Notes: generated from the sequence alone by a model not told the origin. A stretch of 64,000 bases of DNA from an uncultured Acetatifactor sp. (GCA_910585615.1 CAJUFO010000001.1:186001-250000), one strand, 5' to 3'. Positions 1 through 7,730 are shown, counted from the stretch's first letter. Numbers and translations are program-made.

Positions 1-19
1 CTGCGAGAGGGCAAAGCAG

Positions 20-466
20 ATGTATGGCGGCAAGATTGGACGCTTAAGCGACAGCCAGAAAGCGGACAAAGCATACTTCACAATAATGACACAGCACACA
101 GACATCCAAAAGGGCATTGCAATTTCCAATGTCCTGCGGAATGCAAAGGGTGATGTGAAGAACCTGATTCTTTGCCGCCTGGCAGAGGATAGAAATATTT
201 CCGAAATGGCGGCGGAGTTTTCCGGGCATATGAATGAAATTTCGGAATTCAAGAACGGCAAGGCGGCAGAGTATCGGTTGGCAGAAAAAGCATTGCAGAA
301 TATCCGCAAAGTAAAGGACAGGGCGGCAATAGAGAATATAGCAACAGAATATTCGGATAACGAATTTTTCGGCGAAATGTTCAAAAAAGAAAAAAAGCAG
401 AATTTTGCCCTGGCAGAAATATTGAGCGGGGAGCCGGTTCAGGATCCGGACGGCGAAACAGAATAG
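20..466 (+). CDS. hypothetical mobile-element protein
   Basis: A 148-residue soluble, charged protein I do not recognise. The reading frame stays open to base 2 of the window, so the gene may begin further upstream. The ATG at 20 is nevertheless plausible because a GAGAGG stretch sits about 9 bases before it. The C-terminal half is helical and rich in Lys and Glu; no membrane segment, signal peptide or catalytic motif is visible. It lies upstream of, and in the same direction as, the sigma-like gene of the integrative element, so a role inside the element is likely but unknown. Confidence 0.55.
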   Translation: MYGGKIGRLSDSQKADKAYFTIMTQHTDIQKGIAISNVLRNAKGDVKNLILCRLAEDRNISEMAAEFSGHMNEISEFKNGKAAEYRLAEKALQNIRKVKDRAAIENIATEYSDNEFFGEMFKKEKKQNFALAEILSGEPVQDPDGETE

Positions 467-484
467 ATTTATCTGAAAAAAGAA

Positions 485-520
485 AAAGGGAAGTATTCTT
501 CAGACGTGACACTTCCCTTT
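485..520. terminator. perfect 10-bp stem-loop after first gene
   Basis: Bases 485-494 (AAAGGGAAGT) pair perfectly with 511-520 across a 16-base loop. The T-rich run expected of an intrinsic terminator lies on the left side, so it would work best for minus-strand transcripts. On the plus strand the stem lies between the first gene and the sigma-like gene and may act as a weak terminator or RNA stabiliser. Confidence 0.45.
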
Positions 521-523
521 ACC

Positions 524-566
524 GCATTGCGCCTACTCCAATTATATCAGAAAGTAGGTGCAATGC
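524..566 (+). promoter_or_regulatory. 14-bp hairpin that covers the sigma gene ribosome site
   Basis: Bases 524-537 (GCATTGCGCCTACT) pair with 553-566 (AGTAGGTGCAATGC) with one G-U pair and a 15-base loop. The right arm contains AGGTG at 556-560, the only good ribosome-binding site for the ATG at 570. When the hairpin forms, the site is buried. This suggests translational control of the downstream sigma-like factor; the trigger is unknown. Confidence 0.5.
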
Positions 567-569
567 AAT

Positions 570-1517
570 ATGGTAGCTGATAATGAAACATTGGTTGGGA
601 GAATCCGGGGCGGCTATTCCGTGTCTGAAAATATGCAATTACTGTATGAAAAGAATCTGCCGCTAATAAAAAAGCTGATAAAGCCGTATACCGTCTATGA
701 GTGTGAAGCTGACTTATTGCAAGAAAGCTATTTTGGGCTATGGGAAGCGGTACAACACTATGAATCAGCAAGAGAAGTATTGTTTATGACATATGCGCAA
801 TATTGGATTCTGGCGGCAGTACGGAAATACCTTGAATTGTGCGGTTCAACCGTCCGGCTACCGAACCATATCCGGCAAGAGCTGACACGCTGCAGCAGAG
901 CCGCCGACCAGATACGGCGGGAGTATGGGCGGGAGCCATGCCTTGCGGAGATTGCATCCTTTACTGGCATACCTGAAAAAGAGGTTCAGAAAATAAAAGA
1001 ATATGCGCAAGGGGTGGACAGTCTGGACACTCCCATAGCAGAAGATGGGAGCCTGACACTTTCAGACACGCTACAAGGCGATTCTGACCCGGAAAACGAA
1101 GCCATTGATAAAACATATGATGAACACTCTAAAAGCGAACTGTGGGGCATTGTGGAGCGTTACACGACCGAAAGGGAGAATGAGATAATCCGGGAGATTT
1201 TCATAAACAAAAAGACCATGGCGGCGGTTGCCAGGGAACAAGGCATAGGTATTGAGCGGGTGCGCCAACTGAAAGAAAAAGCCTTGCGGAAACTTAAGGC
1301 GGGCAAGGCGCGGCGGGAACTAATGGAGAAATTTGAGGTTGCCGAAACCATGCTATACCGGGGCGGCCTGACAAGCTATAGGCGGCATGATTTTGTTTCT
1401 GTTGTGGAGCGTGTCGCTACAAGGAAACTGGAAATAGAAGAACGCTATAGGCAGATTCTAGCGGAGATTGAAAGAGCCGGGAAAGGTGGTAAGAATGGCG
1501 AGATTGACACCAATTAA
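570..1517 (+). CDS. sigma-70 family RNA polymerase sigma factor
   Basis: About 315 residues. A region-2-like core-binding segment (DLLQESYFGLWEAVQHYE) is followed by a region-3-like segment (residues about 105-140) and a region-4 helix-turn-helix near residues 210-240 (TMAAVAREQGIGIERVRQLK), as in sigma-70 family proteins. A C-terminal charged extension follows. The frame can be read from a GTG at 558, but ATG 570 is preferred because AGGTG lies 10 bases upstream. Its position inside an integrative element suggests it transcribes element genes. The overlapping hairpin suggests controlled translation. Confidence 0.8.
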   Translation: MVADNETLVGRIRGGYSVSENMQLLYEKNLPLIKKLIKPYTVYECEADLLQESYFGLWEAVQHYESAREVLFMTYAQYWILAAVRKYLELCGSTVRLPNHIRQELTRCSRAADQIRREYGREPCLAEIASFTGIPEKEVQKIKEYAQGVDSLDTPIAEDGSLTLSDTLQGDSDPENEAIDKTYDEHSKSELWGIVERYTTERENEIIREIFINKKTMAAVAREQGIGIERVRQLKEKALRKLKAGKARRELMEKFEVAETMLYRGGLTSYRRHDFVSVVERVATRKLEIEERYRQILAEIERAGKGGKNGEIDTN

Positions 1518-1671
1518 GGCAATCAGGGCAAAATGCCTTGAATGTAGTTGCGGACAGTTTAAAGAAGTTCGGGAGTGTACTGTGAAAAACTGCCCGCTAT
1601 ACAGCTATAGAAACGGGCATAGACCAAAAGAGGGAGAATTGCCCGCCGAAAGCGATTCAAACGAAAAGTAG
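1495..1671 (+). CDS. small Cys-rich zinc-binding-type element protein
   Basis: A 58-residue protein with four main Cys positions: KCLECSCGQ near residue 14 and ECTVKNCPLYSYR near residue 31. This pattern is a common small family in Gram-positive phages and conjugative elements and is expected to bind zinc. The ATG at 1495 is chosen because AAAGGTGG lies just before it. The gene overlaps the end of the sigma-like gene by 23 bases, which suggests translational coupling. Molecular role unknown. Confidence 0.7.
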   Translation: MARLTPIKAIRAKCLECSCGQFKEVRECTVKNCPLYSYRNGHRPKEGELPAESDSNEK

Positions 1672-1764
1672 GCGGCTAGGGCGGTACTTTTTGGCAAGAA
1701 AGGGGATATATGAGCCATTGAGTAATAGGAGATTTTCTGAATAGGAAAAAGATTTGTTTTTGTT

Positions 1765-1830
1765 GGGGAGGGAAATTTGCGGAAAACCCTCCCCGCCAGA
1801 AGTCAATTGTGTCCGTCTGTCTTACGGACA
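1765..1830. other. two hairpins in a 640-base non-coding stretch
   Basis: Within the gene-free stretch 1672-2311, GGGGAGGG at 1765-1772 pairs with CCCTCCCC at 1787-1794, and TGTCCGT at 1810-1816 pairs with ACGGACA at 1824-1830. Neither is followed by a clear T run. The stretch has no open frame with a ribosome site. It could be an origin of transfer or a regulatory region, but I see no specific relaxase nick motif. Confidence 0.3.
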
Positions 1831-2108
1831 ATCATAGTATAACACATTCTGGAAAAGTGCCGCCCATGATAGTGTGCAAGAATAGCCAAAGGTGCATACA
1901 AACGTGTACAAGCCCCATATAGGGCATAAATTCCCATGGAGGTATATTTATGGGGCGGCGGCTGAAAACGTCCGGAATGGGCAGAAAAAAGGGGGGATAA
2001 GGGTATGTGTTGTCCTGATTGGGTTGTGTTACACGATTTTCAAGGGGAAAAAGAAATAGCCGCCAACTACCCCAAATAGTTGACGGCTGACCGGCTTCTG
2101 GCGGGGAG
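1789..2108. repeat. 14-bp perfect inverted repeat, arms 292 bases apart
   Basis: CTCCCCGCCAGAAG at 1789-1802 is the exact reverse complement of CTTCTGGCGGGGAG at 2095-2108. The arms bracket most of the non-coding stretch between the Cys-rich gene and HicB. Function unknown; it may mark a small inserted segment or a long-range RNA pairing. Confidence 0.4.
2041..2088 (-). terminator. minus-strand stem-loop with T-rich tail
   Basis: Bases 2058-2069 and 2077-2088 pair over 12 bp with one G-U pair when read on the minus strand, and the minus-strand transcript then runs into ATTTCTTTTTCCCC. This fits a rho-independent terminator, probably a backup for the HicAB transcript. Confidence 0.45.
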
Positions 2109-2200
2109 CCAAAACATGAAAGAATGAGGGTGGAGCCGCTTCTATGGCTTTTCCCTTTTCTCTAATATAGCACACTGTGGATGATAATACAAGCGTTTCA

Positions 2201-2233
2201 AGAAAACAGCCACCCGGGACTATTCCGGGCGGC
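2201..2233 (-). terminator. terminator of the hicAB operon
   Basis: On the minus strand GCCGCCCGG (2225-2233) pairs with CCGGGTGGC (2209-2217), followed by TGTTTTCTTG. It lies 80 bases beyond the HicB stop codon in the correct orientation. Confidence 0.65.
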
Positions 2234-2311
2234 TGTATCTATAAAACGCAAATCAAAAAAAGAATCGGTACATATATTGTACCATGTCCAGGAGCCGGGC
2301 GCAATGGCTTT

Positions 2312-2740
2312 TTAACCTAAATGCAATTGTGCTTTCAATGCGTCTTGTAATACTTGTGAAAAATTGATTCCTTTTTCCAGTGCGGCGTTATTGAGCCATG
2401 CCGGAATGGTAAGAGTTTTCTTGACGGATTTCTCAAAATGTTCCTTTGCGTAAGAAGCTACATCCACGGATACCATGTTGACAAAAGATTCACACATGGG
2501 GGCATCCGGTTCAAGCTCTCTTGCAACAGCCTGCGGGTCAATGTCGGACAGTTTGGACGGTTTCGGTATATTATCCCCGTCCATCTGGCAGGTGTGGAGA
2601 TACCCGGCAAGACATTCAACAGCCATTTCCATGGCATCCTCAAAGGTGTCTCCGCAAGTGGAAAGCCAGTTAAGGTCAGGGAACACCACGGAATAGCCGT
2701 TGCTTTCGTGAAAGAAGCAAGCGGGATACATAGATAACAT
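2312..2740 (-). CDS. hicB: HicB family antitoxin
   Basis: A 142-residue antitoxin. The N-terminal half is the degenerate RNase-H-like HicB fold (YPACFFHESNGYSVVFPDL, then a Gly/Asp-rich turn and helix). The C-terminal tail (TLTIPAWLNNAALEKG) looks like a ribbon-helix-helix DNA-binding domain. The ATG at 2740 is chosen over longer forms because GGAGGTG lies 9 bases upstream. The toxin gene hicA is just upstream in the same operon. In the known family HicB neutralises HicA and represses the operon, probably at the palindrome over the -35 box. Confidence 0.88.
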   Translation of the reverse strand: MLSMYPACFFHESNGYSVVFPDLNWLSTCGDTFEDAMEMAVECLAGYLHTCQMDGDNIPKPSKLSDIDPQAVARELEPDAPMCESFVNMVSVDVASYAKEHFEKSVKKTLTIPAWLNNAALEKGINFSQVLQDALKAQLHLG

Positions 2741-2786
2741 ATTTATTACACCTCCTACTATTTGGTAAAGGGAACAGGCAGTGGGG

Positions 2787-2975
2787 CTATTTAAGCCCCG
2801 CCTGTTTTTTGATGGAATTTTCTGTACCTTTGGGAAGGTCTTTTGTGTGAAATGGTATTGTGACTTTTCCCGGTTTAGTTGGATGTATGTAATTTTTGTG
2901 AGAGCCTTCTTGATTCTTATACATCCATCCATCTGCAAGGATTAGTTTTTCCATCTCCCTTGGTTTCATTGGCAT
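2787..2975 (-). CDS. hicA: HicA family mRNA interferase toxin
   Basis: A 62-residue protein with the HicA double-stranded-RNA-binding fold: a DGW turn, the catalytic His in GSHKNY near residue 25, and a conserved C-terminal segment (TIPFHTKDLPKGT). HicA toxins cleave mRNA and are held in check by HicB, encoded 46 bases downstream. A ribosome site (AAGGAGG) precedes the start. The ATG two codons later is an alternative start. Such modules help stabilise mobile elements. Confidence 0.9.
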   Translation of the reverse strand: MPMKPREMEKLILADGWMYKNQEGSHKNYIHPTKPGKVTIPFHTKDLPKGTENSIKKQAGLK

Positions 2976-2998
2976 TTTGTTTTCCTCCTTGCATAATT

Positions 2999-3035
2999 AT
3001 AATAGCACAAAACACGTATAAAGTCAATACGTATT
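2999..3035 (-). promoter_or_regulatory. hicAB promoter with overlapping palindrome
   Basis: On the minus strand TTGACT (3022-3027) and TATTAT (2999-3004) are separated by exactly 17 bases, a near-consensus promoter 24 bases before hicA. The 10-bp palindrome AATACGTATT at 3026-3035 overlaps the -35 box, a likely site for autorepression by HicB. Confidence 0.7.
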
Positions 3036-3052
3036 TTAAAAATACATAAAGA

Positions 3053-3080
3053 AAAGGCGGGGCATTACATCCCCGCCTTT
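3053..3080 (-). terminator. terminator of the small RHH gene
   Basis: AAAGGCGGGG (3053-3062) pairs perfectly with CCCCGCCTTT (3071-3080) around an 8-base loop. The minus-strand transcript continues into CTTTTCTTTATG. The loop contains the stop codon of the small gene. Confidence 0.7.
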
Positions 3081-3235
3081 GTTGTGTCGCTATTCTTTTT
3101 TATGAATTCCTTTATGGCCTGATTGATAACATAATTTACGGAGCGGTCATCTTTTTTTGCTATGTCTTCTAAAATTGCCTTATCCTTTTTATTAATTACT
3201 AGGGACATTCTTTGCTTTATGTCAGAGATTGCCAT
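3065..3235 (-). CDS. small ribbon-helix-helix DNA-binding protein
   Basis: A 56-residue protein. Its beta strand RMSLVINKKD and helix pair ending in SVNYVINQAIKEFI match the CopG/Arc ribbon-helix-helix pattern. AAGGCGGTG precedes the ATG at 3235. A plausible promoter (TTGATT, 17 bases, TAACAT on the minus strand) and a 7-bp inverted repeat with repeated 11-mers lie upstream. The likely role is autorepression or plasmid-style copy or partition control, inferred from the family only. Confidence 0.72.
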   Translation of the reverse strand: MAISDIKQRMSLVINKKDKAILEDIAKKDDRSVNYVINQAIKEFIKKNSDTTKAGM

Positions 3236-3306
3236 AAAATCACCGCCTTTTCTTTTTAAATTATGTTACCACAGCACAACGGAAAAATCAAGGAAATTCA
3301 TACTTG

Positions 3307-3352
3307 ACATAACCGTTATGTTGTGTTAAGGTTGTGTCAAGGTTGAATAACC
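3307..3352. promoter_or_regulatory. inverted repeat and 11-bp iteron-like repeats upstream of the RHH gene
   Basis: ACATAAC and GTTATGT flank a single central C at 3307-3321. Next come GTTGTGTTAAG (3320-3330) and GTTGTGTCAAG (3331-3341), then a degenerate third copy. This fits a binding region for a small repressor such as the adjacent RHH protein. Confidence 0.45.
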
Positions 3353-3492
3353 TATGAACAAACATTACATATCCTCCCCACTTCTGGGGATACCAACATT
3401 CTAACATGGGTTATCTAAAAACCCGAATATGAAAATGTGCAACTATTGGCGATTCTGCAAGCAATTGCAGACAATTAAGGAAAGGTGGTGTT

Positions 3493-3651
3493 ATGGTAAG
3501 GCGGGAAATCAGGTTCACAGTCCAGAAATGCAATGGGGTTGTGACCAATATCGGGAAGTCCGTCATATATCAGCCGGAAGTGCGGTTCGGTGGCGGCAGT
3601 ATCAAATGGTATGAGGACAAGAGAAAGGAGAAAATGAAAAAGCCCTCTTAA
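3493..3651 (+). CDS. small hypothetical element protein
   Basis: A 52-residue basic protein beginning MVRREIRFTVQK and ending in a Lys-rich tail. AAAGGTGGTG immediately precedes the ATG at 3493. A 7-bp hairpin (3642-3648 with 3666-3672) overlaps its stop codon. It is encoded ahead of a run of short same-strand genes typical of integrative elements. Not recognised; function unknown. Confidence 0.55.
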   Translation: MVRREIRFTVQKCNGVVTNIGKSVIYQPEVRFGGGSIKWYEDKRKEKMKKPS

Positions 3652-3754
3652 GGAACTGGCATTCCAGAGGGCAAGTAACCCGGAGTCACAAGCCGGATAC
3701 TGAAAATACTATACCATATCCGGCTGCAAAAGGAAAGGATTTGGTGAAAAATTT

Positions 3755-4111
3755 ATGAACCTTGAAAACATTAAAAAGAAGCTGCACCGGCTCAATGAAA
3801 TCCGCAAAAGATTCATCCTGACCAACAAAGAAGCAAGGGAACTTGATGAAGCACTGGCGAGGATAGAGGACGGCTTAAGCGAGAGAACTGCAAGTTATAA
3901 ATGCACACGCATTTGGGATTTAGGGGAGTGGCTGCAGTTAATTCATCTTGCGGAAAATGCCCCCATGGGCAAAGGGCGAGCCATAGGGTATGCTTTTGCA
4001 TTGGGCTATCTTTATGGCAACGGCACATATGAGTTTGAAAAGCCCTTGACAGACGAGGAATGGGACGCACTGGAAGCGGAAGAAGCAAGGGAGGGCGAAC
4101 AAGATGAATGA
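3755..4111 (+). CDS. hypothetical helical element protein
   Basis: A 118-residue protein with a basic N-terminal helix (residues 1-40), a hydrophobic central part (YAFALGYLYGNG) and an acidic C-terminus. It is the first gene of a tightly packed group: its end overlaps the next gene by 8 bases. A purine-rich ribosome site precedes ATG 3755. I do not recognise the family. Confidence 0.6.
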   Translation: MNLENIKKKLHRLNEIRKRFILTNKEARELDEALARIEDGLSERTASYKCTRIWDLGEWLQLIHLAENAPMGKGRAIGYAFALGYLYGNGTYEFEKPLTDEEWDALEAEEAREGEQDE

Positions 4112-4397
4112 ATGTATGGACACTCTCATTAATCAGTTGTATGAGGTCATGAATAAAAACAATTGGAGTATCAATGTGGCATCCGGCTTTATGGGTATTG
4201 GGAGAAACACGCTCTCCAATATTCTGAACCGTAAAATGAATGTCAGCCTGAAATTGCTTACTCAAATAGCTGATAACCTTGACAGGTCTGTTGCATCCTT
4301 GATTTGCCCGGAAGAGGTACAGAGCAGAAAGAATGAGTTGCTGTTGCTCCAGATACAGGCCGACTTGAACGAACTAAGGAAAGGCGGCGTGGCATGA
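4104..4397 (+). CDS. XRE-like helix-turn-helix protein
   Basis: A 97-residue protein. Residues 15-65 form a helix-turn-helix pattern (WSINVASGFMGIGRNTLSNI, followed by SLKLLTQIADNL), typical of Cro/C1-type DNA-binding domains. It overlaps both neighbours, so it is probably translated from one polycistronic message. It is likely a regulator of element genes such as the integrase downstream, an inference from position. Confidence 0.7.
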   Translation: MNECMDTLINQLYEVMNKNNWSINVASGFMGIGRNTLSNILNRKMNVSLKLLTQIADNLDRSVASLICPEEVQSRKNELLLLQIQADLNELRKGGVA

Positions 4398-5065
4398 GTG
4401 AACTTGAAGTAATAAGAGTGGAGCCGCTTGAACTTCCACATGATATTGTGTGGTATATAAGCGGCAAGCACCACATAAGCATGAAAGATTTCAATGTCTA
4501 TATTCATGAAACAAAAGGGGTGATGTACGTCAATAAGTGCGTGCCAGAAAAGGACATTGAGAAAATGATTGAGGTTGCCACTTTTCCAGGGCGGTATATT
4601 CTTGATGATGATACCGAAACTGGGAAGTTCATGGATTATGTTTATGAAACATATGGATATCCCGCATATGAGACAATTCATAATTACCATGATTGGATGA
4701 TGAAGCGGCAGGACGAACAGAGGGCCAGGGAGAAAGTGCAAAGTGTTATTCCGTCAATCGAAAAGATGATATATGCCGGAATGATTGATGAATGTATGAT
4801 ATATGAAGCGTACAAAGTGGGGCATGATAAAAAAGAGAAAACTTCTAAAAACTTATGCGGATTTAGTACCATATACACCTATTGCCTGGGGTATCTGGCG
4901 GGAAGTGGAGCATTAAAAGAGAAGCATTCCCCGGAGGACAGTAAAAACGTGGTTGATTATTACTATGGAATTACTGAAATGTTGGAGCATATCGACATTC
5001 AGGAAATGCCGAGGATTTACGAATACTTGAAAGAATTGTACTTTTCGGGAGAAAGTGAGGTATAG
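4394..5065 (+). CDS. hypothetical element protein
   Basis: A 223-residue soluble protein that starts within the ATGA overlap with the preceding regulator gene. It has Tyr- and Glu-rich segments and a basic helical stretch (residues 95-115) but no motif I can assign. It is co-directional with the integrase and probably in its operon. Function unknown. Confidence 0.6.
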   Translation: MSELEVIRVEPLELPHDIVWYISGKHHISMKDFNVYIHETKGVMYVNKCVPEKDIEKMIEVATFPGRYILDDDTETGKFMDYVYETYGYPAYETIHNYHDWMMKRQDEQRAREKVQSVIPSIEKMIYAGMIDECMIYEAYKVGHDKKEKTSKNLCGFSTIYTYCLGYLAGSGALKEKHSPEDSKNVVDYYYGITEMLEHIDIQEMPRIYEYLKELYFSGESEV

Positions 5066-5068
5066 CAC

Positions 5069-5545
5069 ATGGCAGATTTAAGGGCATTATCTGGCGAAAT
5101 GGTAAAGTTGCAAAGACAGATTGGGGCGGCATTGTCTGTATCCGGCTACTGTGACTTTGACGATTTATCAGGCCTTGATGATTTTAAACAGATAAGGACT
5201 GCAGACCAGAGACAGCAGCTTGAAGAATATCGGAATATCCTTTATAAACTGGAAGAGATACAGCGGGATATTACCTATCTTAACAGCCCTGTCCGGGAAG
5301 TGAGCAAGCTTCACATGAACAGCCAGGGCAGATACGAGACGGACAAAGGGCATTACTACACGAGCGGCAGCGGCATTGAGTTTCTGCGGAGAGAGGAAGT
5401 CTACAACTATGATACCGAAAAATGGGAGGAAGCCGGGATATGGACTACTTCCAGGGTGGAGAGCCAGGACGGCGAATATTATATTGTGGGCTATCCTGAT
5501 GCGGAGTTATCCGGCCTGAAAGTGAGGGTAAGGGGGAAGTGGTAA
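5069..5545 (+). CDS. DUF5348-like protein
   Basis: 158 residues with two parts. The N-terminal half is a coiled-coil-like helical segment (residues 1-70). The C-terminal half is beta-rich (RYETDKGHYYTSGSGIEFL, then GEYYIVGYPDAELSGLKVR), which resembles the DUF5348 pattern found in Firmicutes mobile elements. It starts 3 bases after the preceding gene and lies 52 bases before the integrase. Family assignment is from memory of the pattern; biochemical role unknown. Confidence 0.6.
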   Translation: MADLRALSGEMVKLQRQIGAALSVSGYCDFDDLSGLDDFKQIRTADQRQQLEEYRNILYKLEEIQRDITYLNSPVREVSKLHMNSQGRYETDKGHYYTSGSGIEFLRREEVYNYDTEKWEEAGIWTTSRVESQDGEYYIVGYPDAELSGLKVRVRGKW

Positions 5546-5597
5546 AGGGGGGATGATTATTTGTCCTCCCTGAAAAAACAGAAAGGCGGTGTTGATT

Positions 5598-6716
5598 ATG
5601 GCAAGACTGGGGGCGGGTACACGGAAACGTGCAGACGGCACACTGGAAAAGCGTTTTACCATTGACGGCAAAAGATACAGTATCTACGGAAAGAACGCAA
5701 AGGAAATTTCGCAGAAAGAACAGGAAGTCAGGAAAAAGATTGAAGCCGGGATATATACGGACAACCGCAACCTTACATTGGATGGATATTTTGATGAATG
5801 GCTGAATGGAAAGAGGGGGAGTATAAAGGGGAATACCCTTAAATGGTATGCAACTTATTACAAGGGGCATATATCCCCACACCTGGGGAATATAAAGCTT
5901 CAGAAGATTGAGCGCAGACAGGTACAGGCATTCCAGAAAGATATATCAGATGGTGAACTGTCAATCAGGACATGCAACAATATCCTGAAGATTCTTAAAA
6001 TCGTCCTAAATGATGCGGTAACGGATGAAATCATCATGAAGAATCCGGCAGAGGGCATAAAAGCCTTAAAAGAAGTCAATGCAAAGGCGGCAGAGACATA
6101 CCACAGGGCATTGACGGAACAGGAACAGGAAGATTTTATGAGGGAGATGGCAAGTGATTATTATTATGAGTTTGTGGCTTTTCTTCTCTGTACTGGAATG
6201 AGGTTCGGAGAAGCCGCCGCCCTGACATGGAGCGACATAGACTATAAACAGAATGTGATTCACGTTACAAAAACAGCTACGTTCAACGAGGACAACACAC
6301 GGACTACAGGAACGCCAAAAAGTGAAGCGGGGATAAGGGATATTCCATTGAATGATACGATAAAAGCTATTCTAGCAAAGCAGAGGAAGAAACAGAGCAT
6401 TGTAATTTCGATAGACAAGGCAGAGAACCGGGTATTTGTATCAGTGTATGGGAAGATGGTAGACAACTGTAATGTCAACAGAGCAATCAGCAGTGCCATT
6501 TCCAGATTGGAAGAACGGGGTAAGCCGATAGAGCATTTTACAGCACACGCTTTAAGAGATACCTTTGCGACACGGTATATAGAGCAAGGAGGGAGTCCCC
6601 AGACATTGAAGACCATCTTGGGACATAGCAGCCTTGCAATGACGATGGACTTATATAGCCACGTTTTGCCGAATACAAAGCAAAAAGAAATGGACAATCT
6701 GAAAATAGTGTTATAG
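5598..6716 (+). CDS. int: tyrosine integrase of the integrative element
   Basis: 372 residues with a three-part integrase layout: an N-terminal arm-binding domain (residues 1-55), a SAM-like core-binding domain (60-150), and a catalytic domain. Catalytic residues visible are Arg in TGMRFGEA (about 201), His-x-x-Arg in HALRDTFATR (about 317-320), His in LGHSS and the nucleophile Tyr in DLYSHV (about 352). The ATG at 5598 is chosen because AAAGGCGGTG precedes it; a GTG 9 bases earlier is less likely. It should catalyse site-specific integration and excision. It sits at the element's edge, next to a broken host gene. Confidence 0.92.
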   Translation: MARLGAGTRKRADGTLEKRFTIDGKRYSIYGKNAKEISQKEQEVRKKIEAGIYTDNRNLTLDGYFDEWLNGKRGSIKGNTLKWYATYYKGHISPHLGNIKLQKIERRQVQAFQKDISDGELSIRTCNNILKILKIVLNDAVTDEIIMKNPAEGIKALKEVNAKAAETYHRALTEQEQEDFMREMASDYYYEFVAFLLCTGMRFGEAAALTWSDIDYKQNVIHVTKTATFNEDNTRTTGTPKSEAGIRDIPLNDTIKAILAKQRKKQSIVISIDKAENRVFVSVYGKMVDNCNVNRAISSAISRLEERGKPIEHFTAHALRDTFATRYIEQGGSPQTLKTILGHSSLAMTMDLYSHVLPNTKQKEMDNLKIVL

Positions 6717-6721
6717 CAGCA

Positions 6722-6746
6722 GGGGCGGCATTGTGACCGCCCTTTT
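6722..6746 (+). terminator. integrase terminator
   Basis: GGGCGG (6723-6728) pairs with CCGCCC (6737-6742), followed by TTTT, directly after the integrase stop codon. Confidence 0.7.
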
Positions 6747-6912
6747 CGTTACCCCATAAATACCCCAATTTTCACCCCTAATATGACCGATATATACATG
6801 AATAAAGACAAAACATGACGAACAATAAAAACGTGAATGATATTGGACAATTTCAGTATAATCAAGGCTTTAAAAGCATTATCACGGATAAAGACAAAAT
6901 AAGATAAAACCA
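6747..6912. other. element end and probable attachment region
   Basis: This AT-rich non-coding stretch joins the integrase gene to a host permease gene that lacks its N-terminus. It carries a 12-bp direct repeat, ATAAAGACAAAA, at 6802-6813 and 6888-6899, with spacing like integrase arm-binding sites. The crossover site should lie near 6900-6915, where permease coding sequence resumes. The other element end is outside the window, so the core repeat cannot be read here. Confidence 0.5.
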
Positions 6913-7428
6913 ATGATTATGTACATGATGTCCTTAAGCTCGGTGGAGGCCACGGCCAAGGGCGGCATCTTCCTGTGGCCCAAGGGCTTCAATCTGGACA
7001 CTTACGCCCAGGTGTTCAAAGATCCGTCCATCTGGACAGGATACCTGACTACGGTGCTGGTGACCATCAGCGGTACTTTTCTGGGGACGCTGTTCACGGC
7101 TACCACGGCCTATCCTCTTTCCAAAAAGAATCTTCCTTTCGGGAAGACCATGTTGGTACTGGTGCTCTTCACCATGCTGTTCTCCGGCGGCATGATACCC
7201 GGCTACCTGCTGATTAAGGGCCTGAACCTGATTGATAACCGCTGGGCCCTGGTGCTCCCGGGACTGGTCAGCGCCTATAATGTCATCATCATGAAGAGCT
7301 TCTTCCTGACCATTCCGGAGAGCCTGGAGGAGTCGGCAAAGATTGACGGCGCTACGGAGGTGACCATCTTCTGGAAGATAGTGCTCCCGCTGTCCAAGGC
7401 CACCATTGCCACCATCGCCCTGTTCACC
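6913..7428 (+). pseudogene. sugar ABC permease fragment (YtcP/LplC type), both ends lost
   Basis: The translation resumes mid-protein (SLSSVEATAKGGIFLWPKG) and reads through three or four membrane segments and the EAA loop (EESAKIDGATEVTIFWKIVL), then ends at TIATIALFTA. The N-terminal helix is missing where the integrative element begins. The last helices are missing where the frame runs into a solute-binding-protein fragment near 7428. Full-length relatives have about 300 residues; about 172 remain. It was probably part of an oligosaccharide uptake operon with the alpha-galactosidase downstream. Confidence 0.8.
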
Positions 7429-7729
7429 GCGGAGCACCTCGGAGCTTTTCGAGAAGGTGGCCGCCAACAGCCGTATCGCTTATTCCCATACGGTGGAGAA
7501 GAAGAATCCTGAGGCATATACAGTGAACAACGAGAAGGGAACGGACATCGGCGATGCCATGAAGGAGTATGTATGGGGCGTCATCGGCGGAAGCAAGTCT
7601 CTGGACGACTGGGATGCCTATGTGCAGCAGATCGAGAGCCTGGGCGTGCAGGATATCATCGATGAGCTGACAACGATCCACGGCGCGCAGATGAAGGAAT
7701 ACAAGGAGTACATGAAGAACGCGCAGTAA
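7428..7729 (+). pseudogene. C-terminal fragment of an extracellular sugar-binding protein
   Basis: About 100 residues beginning ELFEKVAANSRIAY and ending KEYKEYMKNAQ match the C-terminus of clostridial lipoprotein solute-binding proteins (WDAYVQQIESLGVQDII). It lies in a different reading frame from the permease fragment that it abuts, so the two genes were joined by a deletion. No start codon or signal peptide remains. Confidence 0.75.
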
Positions 7730-7730
7730 A

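Noticed and set aside
3429..3614. Plus-strand 61-codon frame
   Set aside because: Overlaps the 52-residue gene at 3493, which has a much better ribosome site and composition.
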